Below, piece after piece: positions 7,246 through 16,700 of a stretch of 30,642 nucleotides of DNA (position 1 is its first letter; each line of letters opens with the position of its first letter). A program made the translations under genes and the position numbers. Below the pieces are notes generated by a model, which worked only from the letters and a program-made list of their open reading frames with translations, did not search any database and had not been told where the DNA came from. The stretch comes from a virus, in the IMG/VR virus record IMGVR_UViG_3300043803_000262, positions 1 through 30,642 of that record; one strand, given 5' to 3'.

Positions 7246-7694
7246 TGACAGTTTGTGAGACACCAGATTTTATGTTTCCAATGCAGGCATCTGTATATCA
7301 TCCAATAGTTGAGCAAGGGCAATATGGAGCAATTAAAAAGCAATGGGTTTTGGACAGAATCTTTGCCTGCAGTTTTACCTCTGGTGGATCTGCTTTTAAA
7401 GAAGACGTAAAGCCAAATGTAAATATTACGCAGCACTCTATTCTTGTTGGCAGAGCAAAGTCTGATATCAGAATATCATCACTTGATAGTAAAAATGCAC
7501 TAACAAACATACTTATTACAGACATAAAGGATCAAGAAGGAAATCTTATTTATATGGAGACCTCTGGTCCTAGATCTGGAAGAGGAACTTTATTTGAAAT
7601 AGCAACCTACGAACCTTTTACAGGACCGTTTGGAACTATAGAGTCTTATAAGATCGTTATTAGAAGATCAGAAAATCAAACAGGTGATGTATGA
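7245..7694 (+). CDS. Head-closure / stopper-like protein
   Basis: A 149-residue beta-rich protein lying between the adaptor and the gp10-like neck gene, the usual place of the head-closure (stopper) protein that seals DNA in the filled head. The sequence shows alternating strands (NITQHSILVGRAKSDIRISS, ALTNILITDIKDQEGNLIYM) and a flexible Gly/Arg stretch (SGPRSGRG), consistent with a small beta-barrel. It starts in a TAATG overlap and ends in an ATGA overlap, so it is translationally coupled on both sides. Identification is from synteny and secondary-structure impression. Confidence 0.55.
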   Translation: MTVCETPDFMFPMQASVYHPIVEQGQYGAIKKQWVLDRIFACSFTSGGSAFKEDVKPNVNITQHSILVGRAKSDIRISSLDSKNALTNILITDIKDQEGNLIYMETSGPRSGRGTLFEIATYEPFTGPFGTIESYKIVIRRSENQTGDV

Positions 7695-8365
7695 GAGCCG
7701 TATTTAGTTCTAATCAGTTTAAAAAAGAAATGAATAATATTGTGGAATACTCAGTAGGATTTTTAGAGGGCATTCAAAAGGGGAAAACTTTATTCTTAAA
7801 GACAGTGGGGCTAGAAACAGTAGAGTTGATGAAAGAGTTTATAGACTCAAATGCAAGGGTAAACCCAGAAATGCTTCACCACATATATGAGTGGAATCAA
7901 ACAGGAAGCCCAAAGGCAAGGTTGTACAACATTTCATATACAACGAGTAACCTTGGACTATCCTTTAAGTCATCCTTTCGTCAGTCAGCATCAATTAAGA
8001 ATGGATCACGAACACCTTTTTATGATAAGGCAAGAATTATGGAAGAAGGAATTCCAGTTACAATTAGACCAAGGGTTGCAGAGGTTTTAGCATTTGATGA
8101 AAACGGTGAGACTGTATTCACAAAAGGTCCAGTAAGGATTGATAATCCTGGAGGATCACAAGTAGAAGGTGGTTTTGAAAAGGTGTTTGACATGTTTTTT
8201 AATAGATATTTTTCACAAGCATTCTTAAGGGTAAGTGGCATTGCCAAGTATCTTGAAAATCCAGAGGTCTATAGAAGAGACATGAATGCTGGCAAATCTC
8301 TTGGCAGATCTAAGGGAGTGTCAACTGGGTATCGCTGGATTGCTAACGCAGGGGTGGTTGCATAA
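7691..8365 (+). CDS. Neck / tail-completion protein (HK97 gp10-like)
   Basis: A 224-residue protein. The N-terminal helices (FLEGIQKGKTLFLKTVGLET, VELMKEFIDSNARVNP) followed by a beta-rich centre (ARLYNISYTTSNLGLSFKSS, GIPVTIRPRVAEVLAFDENG) give the overall look of the gp10-like neck family that joins head and tail. The C-terminus is basic (RRDMNAGKSLGRSKG) and helical. The ATGA overlap at the start and TAATG at the end couple it to its neighbours. Position between stopper and tail terminator supports the call, but no diagnostic motif is visible. Confidence 0.6.
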   Translation: MRAVFSSNQFKKEMNNIVEYSVGFLEGIQKGKTLFLKTVGLETVELMKEFIDSNARVNPEMLHHIYEWNQTGSPKARLYNISYTTSNLGLSFKSSFRQSASIKNGSRTPFYDKARIMEEGIPVTIRPRVAEVLAFDENGETVFTKGPVRIDNPGGSQVEGGFEKVFDMFFNRYFSQAFLRVSGIAKYLENPEVYRRDMNAGKSLGRSKGVSTGYRWIANAGVVA

Positions 8366-8892
8366 TGACAGCAACAATTCACCATCCACCATCAATAATA
8401 AATAAGTACCTTGGTGCAAAAGTAGATGAGCGTTTTGATTCAGGAACAACATACTTTTTCCCAACACTTCCAACAGATATTGAAAATCTAACAACAACAT
8501 TTCCACAGTCAAATGGACTTTTCGGTGTTTATGACAGAATGTTTAAAATGAGAAGAACACCTTTCCCATACATCAAGTGTGAGCAGGTTTTATATTATTT
8601 TTATGCGACTGGCGATTCTGAGAAAGGTTGGGGCCCAACAGAGCAGATGGTTCACATTCAGCAACTCGTTAGCGAACTACTTGATAATGGTGATGACTCA
8701 GCAAAAGATATTAATGATTGGGCAGCAGCAAATACAGGTAAATGGGATACAGAGTCTAAGCCAATTTTCTTCCATAACTTTAAGATATACCAACTAGAAG
8801 AAACTAGAGATATTGTAGACTTTGGTACAGCCCGTACCTATGCGGGTAATAAGATCATCATAGACTACGACTGGCACCCAGTAACTCCATAA
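8365..8892 (+). CDS. Tail terminator protein
   Basis: A 175-residue protein directly before the tube gene, the canonical position of the tail terminator, a ring-forming protein that stops tube polymerisation. It has helices early (IINKYLGAKVDERF), a beta-strand stretch (FPYIKCEQVLYYFYATGD), an amphipathic helix (TEQMVHIQQLVSELLDNGDD) and C-terminal strands (FHNFKIYQLEETRDIVDFGT, NKIIIDYDWHPV), resembling the alpha/beta fold of gpU-like terminators. It starts in a TAATG overlap and is followed by a promoter for the tube gene. The assignment is mostly synteny. Confidence 0.65.
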   Translation: MTATIHHPPSIINKYLGAKVDERFDSGTTYFFPTLPTDIENLTTTFPQSNGLFGVYDRMFKMRRTPFPYIKCEQVLYYFYATGDSEKGWGPTEQMVHIQQLVSELLDNGDDSAKDINDWAAANTGKWDTESKPIFFHNFKIYQLEETRDIVDFGTARTYAGNKIIIDYDWHPVTP

Positions 8893-8903
8893 TAAATGGC
8901 ATG

Positions 8904-8909
8904 TATAAT
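8904..8909 (+). promoter_or_regulatory. -10 box for major tail protein
   Basis: TATAAT at 8904-8909, with TG immediately upstream, lies in the 67-nt gap before the tube gene. The predicted start near 8916 gives a leader of about 44 nt ending in AAAGAGGTGA (8944-8953). The -35 region is poor (GTAACT at 17-bp spacing). Confidence 0.5.
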
Positions 8910-8959
8910 TAAAGCGAGGAAACAAGCCCTTTTAATAAAAATGAAAGAGGTGAGAATAT

Positions 8960-9619
8960 ATGGCATATAGCCGTGGTTCAAGCAGTAACATCATCGTGGG
9001 TGCAGCAGCACTATTTACACATGATGCAGGTCCAATCGGACTAGACGAAGATGGTAAGATCACCGATGCTCAAGCAGCATTAGATCTCCCATCGTTTTCA
9101 CAATCAGTAACATCGATCAGAGAAACACTGACACTTGATGATGAGAACTACACAAACGTAGGATACACATCAAATGGTTTGGAACTTGCTTTCCAGCCAG
9201 ACTTCGGTGAGGTAGCAGTAGATCAACTTCTAGACGTTGCTCGTTTATTCAAGCAGGGTATGACAGTTAATCTAAACACAGCCTTTGCAGAAGCAACACT
9301 AGAAAATCTTCTAGTCGCTATTGCAGCAGATGACACAGACAAGACAACCGCAAATGGTGCAACTACTCTGAAGATGTCTGCTGGAGATATTGGTGACGTA
9401 CCACTAGAGCGTGGTCTCGTAGCAGTAGGACCAGGATCTGGTTCTTCTTCAACACCAAAGGAAAGAATCTATGTTGCATACCGTGCACTCTCAATTGAGA
9501 ATGTTACAGTATCAGCAAAGCGTGATGAGGCTTCAATGTTTGAAGTATCATTCCGTCTTCTTCCAAATGACGACGCATCATACGGTAAGATCGTAGATCG
9601 TTCACTAACAGCAGCATAA
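8960..9619 (+). CDS. Major tail tube protein
   Basis: A 219-residue protein that would polymerise into the tail tube. The N-terminus (SRGSSSNIIVGAAALFTHDA), the Gly-linked strands (TNVGYTSNGLELAFQPDFGE), and the C-terminus (MFEVSFRLLPNDDASYGKIV) fit actinophage tube proteins as I know them; the YGKIVDR ending is characteristic. AAAGAGGTGA gives a good ribosome site. Codons are adapted (ATC, CGT, CTT), like the capsid gene and unlike the minor tail genes. It is isolated by its own promoter and a hairpin terminator, consistent with hundreds of copies per virion. It precedes the tail chaperones and tape measure as usual. Confidence 0.88.
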   Translation: MAYSRGSSSNIIVGAAALFTHDAGPIGLDEDGKITDAQAALDLPSFSQSVTSIRETLTLDDENYTNVGYTSNGLELAFQPDFGEVAVDQLLDVARLFKQGMTVNLNTAFAEATLENLLVAIAADDTDKTTANGATTLKMSAGDIGDVPLERGLVAVGPGSGSSSTPKERIYVAYRALSIENVTVSAKRDEASMFEVSFRLLPNDDASYGKIVDRSLTAA

Positions 9620-9635
9620 TACAACTTAATATATG

Positions 9636-9670
9636 AGAGGCTCAATCCTTCGGGGTTGGGCCTTTCTGTT
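9636..9670 (+). terminator. UUCG-loop intrinsic terminator after tube gene
   Basis: GGCTCAATCC (9639-9648), TTCG loop, GGGTTGGGCC (9653-9662): 10 pairs with two G-U, extendable by a few A-T/G-T pairs, then TTTCTGTTT. The C(UUCG)G tetraloop is exceptionally stable. It sits 16 nt after the tube stop and directly before the promoter of the long chaperone gene. Confidence 0.85.
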
Positions 9671-9679
9671 TGGTATACT
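9671..9679 (+). promoter_or_regulatory. Extended -10 promoter, leaderless start of long chaperone
   Basis: TGGTATACT with TATACT at 9674-9679 and a 6-nt spacer to ATG 9686, so +1 should be the A of the start codon. The terminator stem occupies the -35 region, so recognition would have to rely on the TG extension. There is no Shine-Dalgarno. Confidence 0.6.
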
Positions 9680-9685
9680 TATATA

Positions 9686-10366
9686 ATGGCAACAAGAGTT
9701 TATGATAAAAAACAGTTTAGTTTAGTAGACGGTACTGTCATTTCTGCATCCCCTCTCAAAATAAAGTATCTTAGAGAGTTTTTAGATGAGTTCGAAACAA
9801 TTAAAAAGGCTACAACAGATGACGAATCAATATCTGTGTTAGTTAACTGTGCACTAATATCAATGCAACAGTATGCTCCACACATTAAGACAGTGGATGA
9901 GTTAGAAGATAATTTAGACCTTCCTACTATATATGAGGTAATAGATATTGCAGCAGGAATTAAGATTAATGAAAAATCTGAAGATACTGTAAAGTCTCAG
10001 GCAGTTGATAGCGGAGCATCCTGGGACACATTAGACTTGGCAAAACTTGAAGCAGAGGCATTTCTCATTGGTATATGGAAAGACTATGAAGAACTAGAAC
10101 AGTCTTTGTCAATGGCAGAACTAACTGCAACAATTAAGATAAAAAGAGAACTAGACTATAGTGATAAAAAGTTTGCTGCTGCTATGCAGGGTGTAGATTT
10201 AGATAAAAACTCTGGTAATAAAAACGCTTGGGAAGATATGAAGGCGAGAGTTTTTAGTAAGGGAACTGCAACTGACGGCAATGATATTCTGGCCCTTCAA
10301 GGCAAAAATGCAGAAATGGCTGGATTCGGTATTGGCATGGGACTAGATTACGAATCATACGAATAG
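9686..10366 (+). CDS. Tail assembly chaperone, long form (G-T fused in one frame)
   Basis: A 226-residue protein. Residues 1-95 form the G-like domain (SLVDGTVISASPLKIKYLRE ... ELEDNLDLPTIYEVIDIAAG), homologous to the whole of the next gene. Residues about 110-226 form the T-like domain (SWDTLDLAKLEAEAFLIGIW, IKIKRELDYSDKKFAAAMQG, ending AGFGIGMGLDYESYE), which in many actinophages is reached only by ribosomal frameshifting. Here both are in one uninterrupted frame. GT-type proteins coat the tape measure and recruit tube subunits. ATG 9686 is preferred to ATG 9656, which lies inside the terminator. Ile codons in the G-like part are ATT/ATA only (0 of 11 ATC), suggesting modest expression. Confidence 0.88.
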   Translation: MATRVYDKKQFSLVDGTVISASPLKIKYLREFLDEFETIKKATTDDESISVLVNCALISMQQYAPHIKTVDELEDNLDLPTIYEVIDIAAGIKINEKSEDTVKSQAVDSGASWDTLDLAKLEAEAFLIGIWKDYEELEQSLSMAELTATIKIKRELDYSDKKFAAAMQGVDLDKNSGNKNAWEDMKARVFSKGTATDGNDILALQGKNAEMAGFGIGMGLDYESYE

Positions 10367-10385
10367 AAAAAATAAGCCTGCGCTA

Positions 10386-10394
10386 TGGTATAAT
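10386..10394 (+). promoter_or_regulatory. Extended -10 promoter for short chaperone
   Basis: TGGTATAAT (TATAAT at 10389-10394) is a perfect extended -10. Start near 10401 gives a leader of about 20 nt containing AAGGAGG (10409-10415) 5 nt before ATG 10421. The short chaperone and tape measure can thus be transcribed apart from the long chaperone. Confidence 0.65.
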
Positions 10395-10420
10395 TGACTA
10401 AACCTTATAAGGAGGAATAA

Positions 10421-10744
10421 ATGGCAACCGCCACTGAAGAAAAAACAGTAACTCTGATCGACGGAACAAAGATCAAGGTAAGACCACTAAAGATATCGCT
10501 ACTTCGTCCATTTATGAAGAAGTTTGAGGATATCGCAAAGGTAGCAGAAGATAACGAAAAGTCTATGGACCTACTTATCGATTGTGTTCAAATCGCTATG
10601 AAGCAATACAAGCCAGAATTGGCGGAAGACAAGGAAGCCCTAGAAGAAAATCTAGACCTTCCAACAGTATACAAGATCGTCGAAGAGGCATCTGGAATTA
10701 GACTTTCAGACGCTTCACTACTTGGCAACCTTGTAAATAACTAA
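10421..10744 (+). CDS. Tail assembly chaperone, short form (G-like paralogue)
   Basis: A 107-residue protein collinear with residues 1-95 of the preceding gene (TLIDGTKIKVRPLKISLLRP; LEENLDLPTVYKIVEEASGI against LEDNLDLPTIYEVIDIAAGI). It ends SLLGNLVNN with a normal stop and lacks the T-like half. It corresponds to the abundant gpG-type chaperone. It has a perfect extended -10 promoter, strong AAGGAGG ribosome site and adapted Ile codons (6 ATC, 1 ATA, 1 ATT), all unlike its paralogue. The tape measure starts 18 nt later. The two genes look like a duplication that replaces the usual frameshift arrangement. Confidence 0.85.
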   Translation: MATATEEKTVTLIDGTKIKVRPLKISLLRPFMKKFEDIAKVAEDNEKSMDLLIDCVQIAMKQYKPELAEDKEALEENLDLPTVYKIVEEASGIRLSDASLLGNLVNN

Positions 10745-10762
10745 ATAAAGAGGTGTTAATGG

Positions 10763-13700
10763 ATGGCTGATGTTCAATCCAATATTAATGTAAATATTGA
10801 TACGTCTGATGCTTTAGCAAGTCTAAAACTTCTGCAACGTCAAATATCAGCCTTCCATACACAGATGTCAAAGTCTGGTGCAGCAGCATCAGCAGTTTCA
10901 GCAAATCAAGCACAGAACTTGATGAATAGTATAAATGCTACTGGAAAATTCCAAGCATCAATGCGCTCAGTCAAGTCAAGCACAGAGTCTTTTACTGATG
11001 CACTAGAAAAAAATAAATTAACTTCACGAGAGTATTTCAGATATACTGGCGCAGCCACAAAAACTTTTGGCAGATTATTTAAGTCCGAGTTTGAAACAAT
11101 AAATAAGGTAGCCCGTGAACGTGTAAAGGATGTACAAACCCAGTACATCAAGATGGGCCGTGGAGCAAACGGAGCCATTCAGTCAATTGCTGTAAGACCA
11201 CTAGCGCTTGATATGAAAAACCTTGGCACACAAACGGCCATGGCAGCACAAAGACAACAACTTTTAAATCAACTTCTTAAGCAGGGATCTACTAATCTCC
11301 TAAACTTTGGTAAGAATACTCAGTGGGCTGGTCGCCAGTTAATGGTTGGTTTTACAGTACCACTTGCAATGCTAGGCTCTGCAGCAGCAAAAACATTCAT
11401 GGCTATGGAAGAGCAGGCAATTAGATTTAAGCGTGTATATGGAGACATGTTCACAACCAAAGAACAAACACAGGAGATGGTTGAGCAAATCCAAACTTTG
11501 GCAAAAGAATACACAAAGTATGGTGTTGCAGTAGAAGAGACGATGAAGATGGCAGCAGATGCTGCAGCACAAGGTAAGGTTGGAGCAGAACTAACTGCAC
11601 AAGTTTCACAAGCAACAAGGCTTGCAGTGCTTGGCGGTGTAGAACAAGAGCAGGCACTTGAGACAACAATATCAATTACAAACGCTTTTGGTGTTGCTGC
11701 AGAAGATCTAACTAAAAAGATTGACTTCCTTAACGCAGTAGAAAACCAGACTGTAGTATCAATTGAAGATTTAACTATTGCAATCCCAAAGGCTGGACCA
11801 GTTGTTCAGCAACTTGGTGGAGATGTAGAAGATCTTGCATTCTTCCTTACAGCAATGAAAGAAGGTGGAATTAATGCATCAGAAGGTGCTAACGCACTCA
11901 AGTCTGGTCTTGCTTCTTTAATTAATCCATCTGAAAAAGCAGCAGGATTCCTTGCAGATCTTGGCATAAATATTAAGGGAATTGTAGAAGCAAATAAGGG
12001 CGATGTAAAGTCAACAGTTGTTGAATTCTCTAAAGCACTTGATACACTAGATCCACTAAACCGTGCAAGAGCAATCGAGCAGTTGTTCGGCAAGTTCCAG
12101 TTCTCTCGTCTTTCAACACTGTTCCAAAATGTAACAGCAGAAGGAACACAGGCAGCAAGAGTTCTAGAACTTACAAAGAACACAACAGAAGAACTAGCAA
12201 TCTTGTCTGAACGAGAATTAGGAAAGATTGAAGAAACAACAACATACAAGTTTAAAAAAGCAATTGAAGACCTAAAGGTAACCCTTGCTCCAGTTGGAGA
12301 GCAGTTCTTAAAAGCACTAACACCAATTGTTGAATTTGCTGCAAAGATACTAGATAAGTTTAATGATCTTGGGGACGGTAGCAAAAGGTTTATAACTATA
12401 CTAACTGTAGCACTTGGAGCAGTTGGACCAATTGCGCTTATGTCTTTTGGTTTGCTTGCTAACGGTATTGCAAATATAATTAAACTATTTGCAACGCTAA
12501 GAGGTGGATTTCAGAAGGCAGGATCTTCTACCCAGATTCTTGGAGAGCAGACAAACTATTTAACTAAAGAACAACTAGAAGCATCTGCAGTAGCAGCATC
12601 TCTTGATCAGGTTCATCAAAGATTACGGCAAACATTTACATCTGAGGCATCAGCAGTGGGGGCACTTGCTTTGGCGTATCAAAGGGCAATGGCAGCACAG
12701 AGAGCATTTGGAATGCCAGGCGCAGCACGACCTGGAGCAGTTCCTAAGAAGTTTGCAGAGGGCGGAATCATTTCTGGTCCTGGTGGTCCTAAGTCTGACT
12801 CAGTTCCAATCATGGCATCTAATGGCGAAGCAATTATATCTGCAGAAGTTGTTAAAAAGTATCCTGGACTTGTTCAGGGTTTAATTGCAGACAATATCCC
12901 TGGCTACAAGAACGCTGGAGTTGTTGGTTCTAAATCCGTAAAGTTTGGTGGCAGCGATTATGAACTTCCCGCAGGATCACAAACTATTAATGCAATTCAG
13001 GCAAAAGTAAATGGAAGCATTGGAGTAGTTGATGACATAATTGCTCAGGCACTACAAAATCTTGCATCAGAAACAAAGATAAGCACAAAGATGTTTGTTA
13101 AAGAAGTTAGAAGAATTGCTCAAGAACAAGGCAGAAGAGTTGCAGATCTAGGCAAAGAGTTTGCATCTAAGTCTGAAAAAAGAGTAGGTGGCGGAGGTGC
13201 ATATGCTGCACCTAAGTCTCTAGGAAGCCCAGCAGATCAACTAAGAAGAGAGCGTGGTGCAGTCGCTGCAGCAGCAGAAATGGCTCCTGCAAGAGCATCA
13301 GCAAAAGCGATAAGACGTACAATGGAACAGTATGGCGCAACGCAGTCACAGATTGCTAATGCTACACAGATAGACAGATCACACACTGTTGCTGTTTCAA
13401 AGGAACAAAAGGGAGTAAAGACAGGCGCAAAGACTGGTATGAAGTCTCCAGCATGGAATAGTGCGGTATGGACTCCACAAACTGGTGCAGAAAACAACTC
13501 AATCCTTGAAAGCCTTAAGAAGTCCGAAAGATATAGAAAGTTGTATCAAGAGTATTTAGTAAAAACTGGAGCAACAGAAGCACAGATTACATCCATTATG
13601 ACAAATATCAATAATGGTGTTGCATTAACAGAAGAGCAGTTATCTATTCAGGGCAAGGCTCTTAGACAGATTGCTGTTGACTCAAGAACAAATGCTGAGA

Positions 13701-16700
13701 TTGAAAAAAGAACAAGCAAGAACTTTATAATGTATGCAGACGCAGTTGGCCAGGGAGCATTAGCAAGAGAAAAGGTTCTTGCAAGACAGCCTAAGCAATT
13801 GAGAGAATTGACAATAAGAAATCAAAAGGCTATTCAGGCTATTGCAGAAGAGTTGCCAAACGCAGCAGCACTAGCACTACAAACACAATCTCCATCACGA
13901 AAAATGCGTAAGGTAGGACAGGATGCAGGCGCTGGACTAATTCTTGGAGCAAGAGAATATATTGACGATGCAAAAGCAACAGGGCAAGCACTTGGGGCAG
14001 CAACTGTTCAGGGATCACAGTCAAAGGCTGCAGCATCAAGAACAGCACTTTATGGCACGGGACCAATTGATGCTAATCAAAAGTCATTAAGAAGACAACT
14101 AGAAAGACAGCAAAAGAAAAGTGCTCTTGCACAAAAGTCAGGATACCCAGCATCAGTAATTACGTCTGGCGCAGCAGACTCCGCTAAAAATCAAACACCA
14201 TCTTCAAGAATGTCAACACTTTCTCAAAAGATAAAAGATAGAAGAGCAGAAAGAAAAAATTCAGGAACTGGAATGGGTGCAGGTGGCAAGATGATGGCTG
14301 CTTCTGGAGTCATGATGGGTGCTTCCATGATACCTGGGGCTGTAGGAGATGCAGCACAAAAACTAATGATGCCAATGATGGCTCTTTCAATGATTATGCC
14401 TTTGTTGACAAGCGGTATAGGTATTGCAGTTGTTGCACTTGGAGCAATTGCTGGAGCAATATACTTCTTCAATCAAAGTATTAAAAAAGCAAGACAAGCA
14501 GGAATTGATCTTGCACAGTCAATGACTATGACATCTGAAAAACTTCAAAACCTTTCAGAGATAACTGGAAAAGTTAGTGCAACAGAGGCAGCAGATAGAA
14601 AGCGTCAAAATACATTAACTGGAGCAAGCGGAGTACAAAGAAAGTTTGGCCAGAATGTTCTTGAAAGCGATTTTGGTAAAACACTTTTAGGAGATATTGA
14701 AAAGCAGGCAGCATCTGGTCAAGGAATACAGCAAATTGGAACAAACATTTCTAACAGTCTTGCATACGCAATTGTACAGGGCATCATCACAACAGATCAA
14801 GCACGGAGTATATCTTCAGCCCTTGGTGAGGAATTAAAGAGTTACGAAATACCAGCAATTGTCAGTGGAAAACTTACAACACTTCTTGGACCAAATGGTG
14901 AAAACCTTGCATCAGACCCATTAAAAATTACTCTTGCAATTCAAAAGGAGTCAATGCAAAGACAGGCAGACTTTTTTAAGACTGCGTTAGAGCAATCGGT
15001 TAGTACAACAACATTTACAAATGTTGGACAAGTTATAGGTGGAGGAATTCTTGCAGCAGCAGGAGGTCTAACTGCTGCCCTAACAGGATTTACTGGAATA
15101 GGCGCAGTTGCAGGCGTTGGAATGACAGCAGCAGGGGCCAACTCAGTTCGTGCTGGAATGTCTGATCAAAACAAGAGAACTCAGGTAAATGAAAAACTTG
15201 GATCAGCAGCAATTCAACTTGGACTAGAACAGGTAACCATGAATAATGGTCTCGTAGACTCTTTAAACAAACAGTATGACATCAAAGTTTCTATGGCAAA
15301 AACTGATAAAGAAATTCAAGGCATAGAAAGAGAAAGAGAAGCAGCACTAGTAAAACTTAATGCCAAAAATGCAGAAGCCTTAAATCTTCTTATTGCACAG
15401 AAGGATGCATTTGGCCCAGACGTATTTACAAATGCAATTAACGCATCAATTGATGCAATGTATAAAGAAGGACCAATGAAGGTTTTTGCAGAAGAGGCAA
15501 AGAAAGAACTTAAGGATATTGAAGATGAAGACTTTAGGGCAATGCTTCAACTTCAGTTTGCAAGTGGAGCGCTTGACCCTATAACTGTTACAAAGTTAGC
15601 AAATAATAAAGAAATACAAAGTAAATTTAAGATTTTAGTTGAAACTCAGGGTGCTGAAGATGCAAACGTAGTTATGCAACTTTTAATGAAGGCTGGAGTC
15701 TCAGATCAAAATATTCCAATCTTTATGGATATTCTAAATAAAGATCCAAAGAATTTTGATAAAAACATGAATGCTATATCTGTTCTTTCAAATATGCAAC
15801 AAAAATATGGAATCACCGTTGATGTTAATGATGATGGCGCATCTCAGGTTAAAGAAGTTGTTGCTATAACTGAGAGACTAAAGGGTATAAAAGGCGAAGA
15901 ACTAACAAAGCAAGCATTTCTTGATTTGGGAATAACTGGAGACATGACTTCAGACGAGTTTAATAAGTTGTGGACAACCTTGGTGGGAACATCTAAGACA
16001 ATTAATAAGAGCGTTGTTGTTGATTTTGTCGCTGCTGGAGACAAGAATGTCCTCTCTGCCTATCTTGCCTCAGAAGGAATTCCACAACTTAAGGGTCGTG
16101 GCGCAGCAAATCAAAAGAAAAGGCTTCAGAAAAAAGCAAACGCCTGGCTTGTTGGAAGACAAGGAAAGATTGTCGATGACAAAAAGACAACTGGAGTTGT
16201 TCCTGGCACTGGAGACAAAGACAAGGTAGACTCTTCTCCTCTGGACGATTTGGTCAAGAGACTTAGAGATGTAAGAAAAAATCAAATTAAGGTTACTGAA
16301 GGATGGATGGCATCATCTAAGACACTAAATAAACTGTTTGGTGGAAAAAAGACTATTGGAATATTTAGCGGTATTGAAAATGATATGAGAAAACTGGGAG
16401 CGGGAGAAGACCTAATTGATCTTATAACAGGTATGGATCCAGCAGAGTATGAAGAACAAAAAGATAAATTATTTAACTTTGATGAAAATGGAAACATTTC
16501 AGGATTAAAAGATAATGCTCAAAGTATTCAAGACGCACTACAATCAATCAAACTTGGAGAGTTTGTAAGTGACCAAGAAAAGATGGCTAAGCAAATTGGA
16601 AATCAGGTTACAGCATTAGGTAGACTAAAGGCAGCAGGCATTGACGGGTCTGTTGCTCTAGAAGCAGTAGCAGATGCAACTTTTGCAGCAGCAATTGCAA

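Noticed and set aside
9656-9685. Upstream ATG extending the long chaperone by 10 residues
   Set aside because: The extension lies in the terminator and promoter; ATG 9686 aligns with the paralogue's MAT start and with the predicted +1.
9960-9985. A-rich run in the long chaperone gene as a slippery frameshift site
   Set aside because: The gene continues in the same frame into the T-like domain, so no frameshift is required, and the heptamer is not a good X-XXY-YYZ match in frame.
11806-12384. 192-residue minus-strand frame within the tape measure gene
   Set aside because: Ser-rich shadow of a clearly coding plus-strand gene with no ribosome site or domain.
13808-13837. TTGACA with TATTCA at 17-bp spacing in the tape measure gene
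   Set aside because: The -10 is poor, it lies deep in a long coding gene, and no start or ribosome site follows.
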